Positions 8,942 to 16,397 of a stretch of 40,744 bases of DNA are shown here, in pieces. Every line of letters begins with the position of its first letter. Within the stretch, counting starts at the first letter, position 1. The DNA comes from Actinocatenispora rupis (lineage in GTDB: Bacteria; Actinomycetota; Actinomycetes; Mycobacteriales; Micromonosporaceae). The notes below the pieces were generated by a model, which was given only the letters and a program-made list of their open reading frames with translations, was not told the origin of the DNA and searched no databases. The DNA lies in the NCBI RefSeq assembly GCF_016861975.1, contig NZ_BOMB01000056.1, positions 1 through 40,744 of the forward strand. Direction: 5' to 3'. A program made the translations under genes and the position numbers.

Positions 8942-9334
8942 GCGGCAGCGCCGACACGGCGATCCCGGGCGCGATGACGCCCTGGTGCCCCGTCGTGCAT
9001 CGATCCCGTCACACAACGATGGGACCGGCTGATCGATCGGGCGTAGTCCCGGGAGTCGCCAGCAGGATGCGAGCCGTGCGCGGCGCATCCCGATGCGATC
9101 GGGGCGGCTTGTCGTTGCGGCGCCGGGGAAGCGCGGTGCGGGCCGACTCCACCGGGCGCGCCGTGGCCGATCGGAGAACCGGCCCGGGTAACGAACACGG
9201 TGGGTCTCCGTCCATAGTGGATGATCCACTGTGGACTGCGCGACGACCGGCGACTGGCGTCGGTGAGGGACAGACCGAACGGCGAACCCGTTGGACGACA
9301 CATGAATCAGCAGGCGGGCCCGACTGGGACGGCG
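8942..9334. other. Intergenic stretch with hairpin and palindrome
   Basis: Between the SARP regulator and the convergent YdeI-like gene no coding region is supported. A small hairpin (GGGCG, CGCCC; 8967-8982) may end the regulator transcript. A 27-bp imperfect palindrome lies at 9210-9236 and is listed separately. Confidence 0.5.
9210..9236. repeat. Imperfect palindrome of GTCCACAGTGGAC type
   Basis: Two 11-bp units, TCCATAGTGGA and TCCACTGTGGA, face each other across 3 bp. Each unit is close to the palindromic motif GTCCACAGTGGAC that recurs in other intergenic gaps at 24737, 29282 and 29630. Confidence 0.6.
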
Positions 9335-9781
9335 TTACGGCTCGGATTTGCCGGCGCGCAGGGCAGTGAGGGCCTTGTCGATGCGGCGTTGCCGGGTCTC
9401 GGGCGTCTTGGCCTGCTCGATCGGGAGTACGAATCGCTGCCGGCGGCTGTACGACAGGCTGTCGAAGAAGCGGCGCGTGTCGGGATCCATCGCCTGAGCC
9501 AGGTCGGCCGGCACGGCCAGTACTCGGGGAGCAGTGTCGAGTTCGAGGTCGACGTCCAGCTCGTCGCCGGCGGCGACGCCGGCCGCCTTGCGGACGTCGG
9601 CGCTCACCGGGATGAGGCAGCGGCCGCCCATGACGCCGATCGAGGTGCGATAGGTGTAGCCGTTGATGGTCACGCGTACCGGCGGCCGCTTGCCCGCGCC
9701 CAGCTCCTCCACCACGTCCGCAGGTACCTCGATGCCGGTGGCGGTCTTGCCGGAGGCTTCAACAGTCGCGGTGAACTTCAT
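9335..9781 (-). CDS. YdeI/OmpD-associated family protein (DUF1905 domain)
   Basis: A 148-residue cytosolic protein. The first part (about 1-95) is the DUF1905 beta-barrel-like domain: KFTATVEASGKTATGIEVPADVVEELGAGKRPPVRVTINGYTYRTSI..GGRCLIPVS. The second part is the YdeI/OmpD-associated helical tail with SYSRRQRFVLPIEQAKTPETRQRRIDKALTAL, a very characteristic signature. The biochemical role of this family is not established. GAAGGAG stands at a good distance before the ATG. The gene diverges from a TetR-family regulator, and the 211-bp gap holds a cluster of palindromic half-sites, which suggests that it is controlled by that regulator. Confidence 0.85.
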   Translation of the reverse strand: MKFTATVEASGKTATGIEVPADVVEELGAGKRPPVRVTINGYTYRTSIGVMGGRCLIPVSADVRKAAGVAAGDELDVDLELDTAPRVLAVPADLAQAMDPDTRRFFDSLSYSRRQRFVLPIEQAKTPETRQRRIDKALTALRAGKSEP

Positions 9782-9903
9782 GGCGTGGCTCCTTCAGGTG
9801 GCCCGGCCGTAGCCGAGCAGGGCCCGGGTGACCGAACCGGACCGGTCGCAGCTCGTCGGGGGCGTGGGACTCGTCGTCGCGGTGGACATCGTGCCCCACT
9901 TCC

Positions 9904-9965
9904 TGCACCCGCCGGTGCACTATGGTAGTGCACGAGACAGTACCGCTCATGCACTGATGGGTGCA
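9904..9965. promoter_or_regulatory. Probable TetR operator cluster (GTGCA half-sites)
   Basis: Five TGCAC/GTGCA half-sites lie in 62 bp between ydeI-like and tetR-like starts. The core is a perfect 19-bp palindrome at 9915-9933 (arms GTGCACTA and TAGTGCAC, 3-bp centre). Overlapping it upstream is TGCACC-CGCC-GGTGCA (9904-9919), and downstream TGCAC-6 bp-GTGCA (9950-9965). The placement between divergent genes is typical for an autorepressor operator. Confidence 0.7.
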
Positions 9966-9992
9966 ATAACCGTTCGACGCGAGAGGACGGCC

Positions 9993-10727
9993 ATGGCATC
10001 AGCCGACCCTTCGGACGCCGACGACATACTCACCCTGCGCATACCGGCCGCCCGGAAACTGCCGAATCCCGCGGCGCGCACCGATCGCGGGCCCGACCCG
10101 CGCATCCTGCGTACCAGAGCGGCCGTGGCCGAGGCCGCGACGACGCTGTTCCTGCACAAGGGCTACCAGGCGACGAGCGTCGACGACATCGCCGCCCTGG
10201 CCGGAGTCTCCAAACGCAGCATCTACAACAACTTCGGCGACAAGGAGACGCTGTTCACCGAGATCGTGCTCGGTGCCTGCGGGACCGCCGAAGCGTTCGC
10301 AGACCAGCTCATCGCGGACCTGGCCGACACGCGCGACGTCCGCACGGCGCTGCGGACGCTCGCCCACCGCCACATCACGACCGTCGCCCGGCCACCGGTG
10401 CTTCGACTCAGACGTCTGATCATTCTCGAAGCGGCCCGCTTTCCGAAGCTGGCCGCGGAGTACCGCCGGCGCGCACCCGACCGGGTCATCACCGCCCTGA
10501 CCGAGGCGTTCCGGACCCTGCATGCACGCGGCGAACTCGAAACCCCCGACCCGCTGCGAGCCGCCCAGCACTACTCGTTCCTCGTACTCGGCGCGACGCT
10601 CGACGCGATGCTCTTCGACCCCGACGGTCCACTGCCGACCACCGCCGAACGTGAGCAGATCGCCGATGACGGCGTCCGTGCCTTCCTCGCTGCCTACAGG
10701 CCACGTCGAGACCGGAAACGCAAGTAA
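9993..10727 (+). CDS. TetR/AcrR-family transcriptional regulator
   Basis: A 244-residue TetR-type regulator. Residues 1-36 form an unusual Pro/Arg-rich extension. The helix-turn-helix domain spans about 37-90 with the classic string FLHKGYQATSVDDIAALAGVSKRSIYNNFGDKETLF. The C-terminal ligand-binding region (AARFPKLAAEYRRRAPDRVITALTEAF, then the HYSFLVLGATLDAMLF helix) resembles the AefR-like C-terminal domain. GAGAGGAC is well placed before this ATG; an in-frame ATG lies 12 codons upstream. It diverges from the YdeI-like gene, and the intervening palindromes make self-regulation and control of that gene likely. The ligand is unknown. Confidence 0.88.
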   Translation: MASADPSDADDILTLRIPAARKLPNPAARTDRGPDPRILRTRAAVAEAATTLFLHKGYQATSVDDIAALAGVSKRSIYNNFGDKETLFTEIVLGACGTAEAFADQLIADLADTRDVRTALRTLAHRHITTVARPPVLRLRRLIILEAARFPKLAAEYRRRAPDRVITALTEAFRTLHARGELETPDPLRAAQHYSFLVLGATLDAMLFDPDGPLPTTAEREQIADDGVRAFLAAYRPRRDRKRK

Positions 10728-11085
10728 TCCGGCCGATCGTTCGCGCGCGCCGAGCTTCGGTCGCCCGGACGGTGCGTGCGGCGGAGAGCGGATGACGACG
10801 GTGGCCCTTGCCGCCGGATGCCAGTCACCGCCCGGGTTCGTCGAGATCGGAGAGATGGGTTCGCCGGGTCGGCGAGGGCCGTCCGGATCCCCGGGTTGCA
10901 CTGGCGGCTGGCTCGGTGATCAGCCGCGCCTGATGGCCGTGCGTACCGAAGCTGAACAGCGATTGGATGAAGACGAGCAGTCGACAGCCGGTGTTGTGTG
11001 AGCGGTGACCGCCCTGGTGCCCGGTGCGCCCGCCCGCGCGTCGGGACCCGAGTGCGGCGGGTGACGCGGGACGGCCTCGCGAGGG
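10728..11085. other. Intergenic, no gene supported
   Basis: About 360 bp between convergent genes. Open frames here are compositional. I see no domain, RNA gene or repeat apart from the terminator-like hairpin that follows. Confidence 0.5.
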
Positions 11086-11114
11086 AACCCGCCCCGCGGA
11101 TCCGGGCGGGGGTT
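11086..11114. terminator. G+C-rich hairpin between convergent genes
   Basis: Arms AACCCGCCC and GGGCGGGGGTT (small bulge) around a 9-nt loop, 37 bp past the stop of the leftward SRPBCC gene. Suited to terminate that gene. Confidence 0.45.
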
Positions 11115-11150
11115 CGAGGGCACGGTGATCGTCGTACGGGACGGGCCCGT

Positions 11151-11606
11151 TCAGTCGGCGCGCGCCAGCCGGTCCGCCAGCTTCGGCAGGAAGAACTCCC
11201 AGCCCTCCCGATGGCTGCGGCGATGAGCGTCCTCGGCATCGCCGGTGCGGTAGGTGCCGTGCTCCAGCTCCAGTACGGTGCCGTCAGCGGCGGCGCCCAA
11301 CTCGATCCGTACCTGGCGCGGTGGTGGCTCGGGATCGTCCGCTCAGGACCAGGTGAAGGCCAGTGACCGGTCCGGCCGGTACGCCACGACCTCGCCGCGC
11401 ATGATCTGGCCGAGGCGGGGGAACGCGACCACGTACGCGCCGCCGGGGCGCAGCTCGGCGGTCAGTTCGCCGCCGCCCCACCAGGTTCTGAGTTCCGCCG
11501 GGTCGGTCCACGCCAGCATCGCGTGCCCGGCCGCGACACCGGGAAGCTCGACCCGTATCCGCAGCCGGTCGGCCAGCTCCGTCACCACGAGCCTGCTGTC
11601 GCCCAC
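11151..11606 (-). pseudogene. SRPBCC/AHSA1-like gene interrupted by an in-frame TGA
   Basis: The frame encodes a 151-residue START-like (activator of Hsp90 ATPase homologue 1-type) protein: ELPGVAAGHAMLAWTDPAELRTWWGGGELTAE..PGGAYVVAFP, then LAFTWS. A TGA at 11343-11345 follows, and the same frame continues at once with ADDPEPPPRQVRIELG, DGTVLELEHGTYR and GWEFFLPKLADRLARAD to a natural stop. The stop sits where family members usually have Trp (TWSW), so a single TGG-to-TGA change explains it. The GTG start is backed by GAGGAGG six bases upstream. As written, only 87 residues would be made. A sequencing error, a recent pseudogene or stop readthrough are all possible. Confidence 0.8.
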
Positions 11607-11884
11607 CGCACGCCTCCTCGTTCCGACGATCGCGATGCGCCGATCGGGGGTCTCGTGGGATCCCGCGCGACGGATCGGGTCATCACTCGTACCATCGCGG
11701 AGCTCAGCGAAAGAGGCGTCCCAGTCCCGGGCTGATCGACATGCGGCCGAACCACGCGGCGGGTCACGGCGTCGACGTTCCCGCCGGCCACCGTGTCCTC
11801 GATGCGCGGGGCCGCGCCGGTCGCTCACCTGCGACATGCGGCGCGCCCCGCGACGGTCGATCCGGTGGCAGTCTCCCGCTGTCG

Positions 11885-13048
11885 TCAGCCCCCAGCCGGC
11901 AGGTACGCGTCCAGCGCCGCCGCCACCCGGTCCGGTTGCTCCAAGGTCTGCTGGTGCGGGGTGCCCGGCAGTTCCTGGTACGTGGCGGCCGGGATGCGGT
12001 CGGCCAGGCCGGACATGATGCGCGGGGTGGTGGAGGCATCCAGCTCGCCGGACAGGACCAGCGCCGGTACGTCGAGGCCGCCGAGACGTTCCTGGACGGC
12101 GAGCGTCGCGTACACCCGCCAGGACGCCGCCCAGTCGGCCGGGTCGAACCGCAGCAGCCGCTCCCGCGCGTACCGGACGCCCCAGCCGTTCTCGGCGAGC
12201 GCGCCGGGCGTGAACCAGCGGGTCAGGGTCGGTGCGACCTGCGCGGCCATGCCGTCGACCTCGCCGGCCCGGGCCCGGTCGGCGAACGAGCTGAACGGGT
12301 GGTCGCTGGTGGCCAGCAGTGCCAGCGACGCGACCCGGGCGGGATGGTCGAGCGCGGCGGTCGCGGCGATGCCGCCGCCCATCGACAGGCCGACCACGTG
12401 CGCCGAGTCCAGGTCGAGCGCGTCGAGTACGCCGACCAGATCGGCGCCGAGCACCGACATGTCCGCCGCCACCGGCGCACCGGACGCGGCGCCGTGGTGG
12501 CGCGTGTCGTACGCGTACACGCGGCGGCCGGGGGCGGCCAGCGCCGCCATGACCGGCTCCCACATCCGCCAGTCCAGACCGAGCGAGTGCGACAGTACGA
12601 CCGCCGGGCCGCGCTCGCCGACCTGCGCCACGACCGTGTCGTGGTCGGCCAGCCGTACGGTGTGCAGCGCGGCCGGACGGGGCACGCCCGACTCGGCCAG
12701 TACCCGGTCGACGACCGTCAACGCGTTGAGCCCGCGGGGAAAGCCGGCGTAGAGCGCCACGTGCTCGGCGAGGGCGCGCAACGCGTCGGCACCGTGCCCG
12801 GCCCGCAGCGCCGCGCCGACGTGCACGGCGAGCTGAGGCTCGGTGTCGCCGAGCGCGGCGAGCATGGCGACCGTGGCCAGTTCCCGGTCGGCGCGGGACA
12901 GCTCGGGTCGGGTCATCCCGGTCCCGAAGCCGTGCAGCAGCGCCTGGTACAGGTGCGGCGACGCCTGCCGTACCGCCGCCAGCGCCGTGGCGGGATCACC
13001 ACCGATCAGTGCCCGGTACTCGCGATCGCCCCGCTCCGTCACGTCCAT
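11885..13048 (-). CDS. Carboxymuconolactone decarboxylase-alpha/beta hydrolase fusion (3-oxoadipate enol-lactonase-like)
   Basis: A 387-residue bifunctional-looking protein. Residues about 25-115 form a gamma-carboxymuconolactone decarboxylase domain (SRADRELATVAMLAALGDTEPQLAVHV, then HVALYAGFPRGLNAL). Residues about 130-385 form an alpha/beta hydrolase of the 3-oxoadipate enol-lactonase type: nucleophile Ser222 in GLSMGGG, acid Asp337 in SGELDAST, and His365 in GTPHQQTLEQP. Both activities are consecutive steps of the protocatechuate branch of the beta-ketoadipate pathway. The known fusion, PcaL, has the lactonase first and the decarboxylase second; here the order is reversed. No other pca gene is near. 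GAGAGGGG precedes the ATG. It diverges from a LysR regulator, a usual partner for aromatic-degradation genes. Confidence 0.8.
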   Translation of the reverse strand: MDVTERGDREYRALIGGDPATALAAVRQASPHLYQALLHGFGTGMTRPELSRADRELATVAMLAALGDTEPQLAVHVGAALRAGHGADALRALAEHVALYAGFPRGLNALTVVDRVLAESGVPRPAALHTVRLADHDTVVAQVGERGPAVVLSHSLGLDWRMWEPVMAALAAPGRRVYAYDTRHHGAASGAPVAADMSVLGADLVGVLDALDLDSAHVVGLSMGGGIAATAALDHPARVASLALLATSDHPFSSFADRARAGEVDGMAAQVAPTLTRWFTPGALAENGWGVRYARERLLRFDPADWAASWRVYATLAVQERLGGLDVPALVLSGELDASTTPRIMSGLADRIPAATYQELPGTPHQQTLEQPDRVAAALDAYLPAGG

Positions 13049-13142
13049 CGCCAACCCCTCTCGTGGATACCGCACCGAGCATGCCGCGCCACCGGCTGAG
13101 ACGTCCAAGACATGATCGATCTGTCCGTGATACATCTCGCCT
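13049..13142. promoter_or_regulatory. Divergent promoter with LysR-type dyad
   Basis: This 94-bp gap separates the leftward fusion gene from the rightward lysR-like gene. An imperfect dyad at 13109-13125 (GACA, GATCGATC, TGTC) is the best candidate for the LysR binding box. The role is inferred from position. Confidence 0.4.
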
Positions 13143-14027
13143 ATGATCACCTCGCGCCAGCTGGAGTACGTCCAGGCCGTGGCCCGCCACCTGCACTTCA
13201 CCCGCGCCGCCGGGTACCTGCGGATCGCCCAGCCCGCACTCTCGCAGCAGATCACCAAGCTGGAACGGCAGCTCGGCGTGGCGCTGTTCGAACGAGACCG
13301 GCACCGCGTCGCGCTCACCCCCGCCGGCGCCGCGCTCGCCGAGCACGCCGACCGGGTCCTGGCCGACCTCGTGGCCATCGACGAACAGCTGCGCGCCTGG
13401 TCCACCGGTACCCGCGGGCTGGTACGGCTCGGCACCGCGCGCGGTCTCGTCGGCCGCCTCGCCCGGGTCCTCGCCGCGTTCGGCGACCAGTACCCGGACG
13501 TGGACCTGGAACTGCGGGAGATGGACACCGCCGCGATGGTCACCGAACTCGTCGACGGACGCCTGGACGCCGCAACCCTCGCCGCCCCGACCGCCGACCC
13601 CCGCATCACGGCCCGGCCGCTCGGCAGCGAGCCACTGGTACTCATCGTCGCCCCGGACGACCCGCTCGCGAGCCGCGACCCCGTACCGGTCGGTGACCTC
13701 GACGGCCGACCGTTCGTGCTGTTCGGTCCGGGATCGGCGATCCGGGACCTGATCCTCGCCACCTTCGCGGCAGCCGACGCGGCACCGCAGACGCGGTACC
13801 TGAGCCGGGAGTACGCGACCGCCCGGACGCTGGTCAGCGCCGGCCTGGCCGCCGCCGTGGTACCCCGGTCGGTCGCCGCCGAGGACGGACCACCGGTCGC
13901 CGTACGCCGGCTCGACCCGCAGCCGTCGTGGAATCCCGTCCTCGCCTGGTCCGCACGGCGGCGCCCCGCTCCGGCCCTGGCCGCGTTCCTCGACTTCGCC
14001 GAAGACGGCCTCCGGCGCGGGCAGTGA
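13143..14027 (+). CDS. LysR-family transcriptional regulator
   Basis: A 294-residue LysR-type regulator. Residues 1-64 hold the winged helix-turn-helix (SRQLEYVQAVARHLHFTRAAGYLRIAQPALSQQITKLERQLGVALFER), with the linker helix after it. The substrate-binding domain follows, with LVRLGTARGLVGRLARVLAAF and the LVLIVAPDDPLA segment. The divergent position next to the decarboxylase-lactonase fusion is classic for a LysR activator and its target; the effector would then be an aromatic ring-cleavage intermediate, by inference. No clear ribosome binding site is visible directly before the ATG. Confidence 0.9.
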   Translation: MITSRQLEYVQAVARHLHFTRAAGYLRIAQPALSQQITKLERQLGVALFERDRHRVALTPAGAALAEHADRVLADLVAIDEQLRAWSTGTRGLVRLGTARGLVGRLARVLAAFGDQYPDVDLELREMDTAAMVTELVDGRLDAATLAAPTADPRITARPLGSEPLVLIVAPDDPLASRDPVPVGDLDGRPFVLFGPGSAIRDLILATFAAADAAPQTRYLSREYATARTLVSAGLAAAVVPRSVAAEDGPPVAVRRLDPQPSWNPVLAWSARRRPAPALAAFLDFAEDGLRRGQ

Positions 14028-14165
14028 CCGGGCCCGGAGCGTACCGGCGCGGATTCCGGCATGAGCGTGCAGATTCGGGTGGTCGTGGCCGAGAACCGGT
14101 CCGCCGCGGTACGGCCGGTTCGGCGTCACGCCCGCGTGCTGTCCGAGCTCCAGATCGGCGGCGAA

Positions 14166-14579
14166 TCACGCGACCGGCGACGGCGGGGTCTCCAGGCACC
14201 TCGTGAACGTGTCGGCGTTGGTGAGGACGGCGTGCGGCCAGGGCAGGGTGAACGGCTCCGCCGGCGCGCCGGGCCGGGGTGGCTTCACCGCCCGGTCGGT
14301 GACCACGTGCCACATCGCCTCCAGCCGCCCCTCGCGCAGCAGCCCGGTGAACGACGCGATCGCGTCCGGGTCCGTCCGGGCAAACGCGAAGTGCGCGCAC
14401 GCCCCGACGTGGATGCCCGTCACCTCGACCTCGCTCCCGGCGAACGCGCTGTCCTCAAGAGCCGTCCGGAAGCTGCCCCGCAGCCGGCCACCCGCCTCGT
14501 CCGTGATCGTGAGCATCGAGCCGTACTGGTTGCGCCACCGTCCGGTCCAGCCGGCCGATGCGCTCTCCGTCCTCGTCAT
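14166..14579 (-). CDS. Avidin/streptavidin-like beta-barrel protein without signal peptide
   Basis: A 137-residue protein that lines up with streptavidin along its whole length. GWTGRWRNQYGSMLTITDEAGGRLRGSF matches the first strands (TGTWYNQLGS..LTGTY). EVTGIHVG matches the second block. MWHVVTD matches the strand containing streptavidin Trp108, and WPHAVLTNADTFTR matches the strand with Trp120 and the GHDTFTK end with biotin ligand Asp128. Streptavidin Trp79 appears as Phe (ASFTG). There is no signal peptide, unlike secreted avidins. Biotin binding is therefore possible but not assured. An in-frame ATG three codons upstream (14588) is an alternative start; neither has a good ribosome binding site. 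It diverges from the GlxA-type regulator. Confidence 0.65.
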   Translation of the reverse strand: MTRTESASAGWTGRWRNQYGSMLTITDEAGGRLRGSFRTALEDSAFAGSEVEVTGIHVGACAHFAFARTDPDAIASFTGLLREGRLEAMWHVVTDRAVKPPRPGAPAEPFTLPWPHAVLTNADTFTRCLETPPSPVA

Positions 14580-14653
14580 GACGACCATGCTCGTGTCGTG
14601 GTCGACGCCCCGCGAGTGGCAGCTGAGGCACCTTTCGGGACTATCCTGCCAGG

Positions 14654-15613
14654 ATGGTGCACCGGGTCGTGGCGGTCGTGACACCACCGCAGTCCACGTT
14701 CGAACTCGGCTGCGTGGCCGAGGTGTTCGGGATCGAGCATCCCGGCGTGCCCACCCGGTACGCGCTGGAGTTCTGCGCCGAGGAGCCGGGGGAGGTGCCC
14801 ACCCGCGCCGGGTACCCGATGGTCGTGGCACACGGGCTGGACCGGATCGCCGGCGCCGACTCGGTGTTCGTGACCGGGTGGCCGGACCACGCCGCGCGTC
14901 CCTCCGCCGCGCTCGTCGAGGCGCTCACCGCCGCCCACCGGCGCGGCGCGCGGATCGTGGGAGTCTGCTCCGGCGCGTTCGCCCTCGCCGCCGTCGGGCT
15001 GCTCGACGGTCGCACGGCGACCACCCACTGGCGGATGGCCGACGAACTCGCCGCGCTGTACCCGCGTGTCGTCGTCGACGCCGACGCGCTGTACGTCGAC
15101 CACGGCGACGTGGCGACCAGCGCCGGCACGGGCGCCGCCATCGACCTCGCCCTGGCGCTGGTCGGTCGGGACTTCGGTGCCGCGTACGCCGCGGAGATCG
15201 CCCGGCACATGGTGCTGCCGCCGCACCGGGACGGCGGGCAGGGCCAGTACGCCCGCCGGCCGGCACCGCCCGACGTCACCGCGCAGGAGACGCTCTCGGC
15301 CCTGCTGGACTGGGCCGAACGCCACCTCGCGGCGCCGATCACGATCGACCGCTGGGCCACACGCGGCGCGGTGTCCCCGCGGACGCTGGCGCGCCTGTTC
15401 GAACGGCACCTGGGCACCACGCCCGGGCGATGGCTGGTGCGGCGCCGCGTCGAGGAGGCGCGCATCCTCCTCGAACGGACCGACGACTCGGTGGACGCGG
15501 TGGCAGCGGCGGTCGGGTTCCCGGACCCGTCGAACTTCCGGCGCCGGTTCGCGGCCGAACTCGGCACCACACCGGCCCGCTACCGCCGCACGTTCGCCCG
15601 AACGTCGCCCTGA
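14654..15613 (+). CDS. GlxA-type transcriptional regulator (DJ-1/PfpI plus AraC domain)
   Basis: A 319-residue regulator. The N-terminal DJ-1/PfpI-like domain (about 1-190) has the GVCSGAFALAAVGLLDGRTATTHW segment with the nucleophile-elbow Cys and VATSAGTGAAIDLALALV. The C-terminal AraC-type DNA-binding domain (about 215-315) has two helix-turn-helix units ending in DDSVDAVAAAVGFPDPSNFRRRFAAELGTTPARYRRTF. Family members usually activate neighbouring metabolic genes. TATCCT lies just upstream of the ATG and there is no ribosome binding site, so a leaderless transcript is possible. The neighbour transcribed away from it is the avidin-like gene. Confidence 0.9.
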   Translation: MVHRVVAVVTPPQSTFELGCVAEVFGIEHPGVPTRYALEFCAEEPGEVPTRAGYPMVVAHGLDRIAGADSVFVTGWPDHAARPSAALVEALTAAHRRGARIVGVCSGAFALAAVGLLDGRTATTHWRMADELAALYPRVVVDADALYVDHGDVATSAGTGAAIDLALALVGRDFGAAYAAEIARHMVLPPHRDGGQGQYARRPAPPDVTAQETLSALLDWAERHLAAPITIDRWATRGAVSPRTLARLFERHLGTTPGRWLVRRRVEEARILLERTDDSVDAVAAAVGFPDPSNFRRRFAAELGTTPARYRRTFARTSP

Positions 15614-15992
15614 CCGCGTCGCCGGTTCCGTTGCCGGCGCCGTCGAACGCCTCATCCGGTCACGTCACGGGTGGGTGACTCAGGCCGCGGCCCGGCGAGC
15701 CCGGACGCTGTCGCGGCCTCGATCACAACCTGCCGAGCGTACTTCGCCTGCCAGCGGCGGTCTGTCGCCGCGCACCGTGACACCGGTACGCACTGTCGCT
15801 GACCATGGCTTCCGAAGACCTCGTCGAGAACCAGCAGCTAGACCGGCCGATGAGCCGGCCGGACTTGCCGCGGGCCAGCTCACCCATTTCTGCCGGCCGT
15901 CAGCAACCGCAAATCTGACAGTAGCCATGAGCGTATCCGAGGACTCGAAGCCAGTACGCTGCGGAGAGACACGCAGGGAGGAAACCGGCTAA
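15614..15992. other. Left flank of the amyloid-NTPase island
   Basis: No gene is supported. Two blocks here (about 15614-15660 and 15737-15803) resemble blocks right of the island (about 18622-18668 and 18945-19013). The last ~100 bp must contain the promoter for the gene starting at 15993; GGGAGG lies 11 bases before that start. Confidence 0.5.
15737..15803. repeat. Direct repeat, left copy
   Basis: A 67-bp block that is nearly identical to 18945-19013 in the same orientation. The first 26 bases are identical (beginning GCGTACTTCGCCTGCCAGCG), and CGTGACACCGGTACGCA is shared further on. Differences are a few substitutions and one 2-base indel. The pair brackets the amyloid-motif operon. Confidence 0.85.
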
Positions 15993-16397
15993 ATGGATGC
16001 GGAAGTACAACTGGCTCCGTTAGCCAGTGCTGCCGCCGTGGCACTGGTCACCGAGATGGCCAAAGCAGGCTGGGCTGGAGTGCGGGAGCTGGCGAATCGG
16101 CTGTTTCGCCGCGCGGGTGAGCAGGAGCAGGCGCGACAGCTAGCGAGGCTCGATGCCGACAGCGCGCAGATCGGGGTGCTGGACCGCGCCGAGGTAGAGG
16201 AGCGATGGCGACGACGGCTACTGACGCTGGCGGAGGACTACCCCGAGGTCATCGAGGATCTATCACTACTAGCGAGCCGAGTAACAAAGGACCAGGATTC
16301 GGCTGTGCATCAAACGGCGAATGGAAATATTGGCCCAGTGATTCAGGTGGGCCGCGACAACTCCGGTGAGATTAACATTGGGGAGGCGCGACCGTGA
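15993..16397 (+). CDS. Small helical protein with C-terminal RHIM-like amyloid motif (putative cell-death/effector partner)
   Basis: A 134-residue protein with two parts. Residues 1-100 are predicted helical, opening with an amphipathic or membrane-seeking stretch (LAPLASAAAVALVTEM), then charged helices. Residues 101-134 are polar with the motif GNIGPVIQVGRDNSGEINIG at 111-130. Its core (V/I)-Q-(V/I)-G is the RHIM core of metazoan necroptosis proteins and of the RHIM-like bacterial amyloid signalling sequences. The next gene begins with a matching motif, and the two genes overlap by GTGA, so they are translationally coupled. By analogy with known small helical-domain plus amyloid-motif proteins of actinobacteria and cyanobacteria, it would be the membrane-toxic or effector subunit nucleated by its NTPase partner. 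The function is inferred; the motif pairing is visible directly. Confidence 0.7.
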   Translation: MDAEVQLAPLASAAAVALVTEMAKAGWAGVRELANRLFRRAGEQEQARQLARLDADSAQIGVLDRAEVEERWRRRLLTLAEDYPEVIEDLSLLASRVTKDQDSAVHQTANGNIGPVIQVGRDNSGEINIGEARP

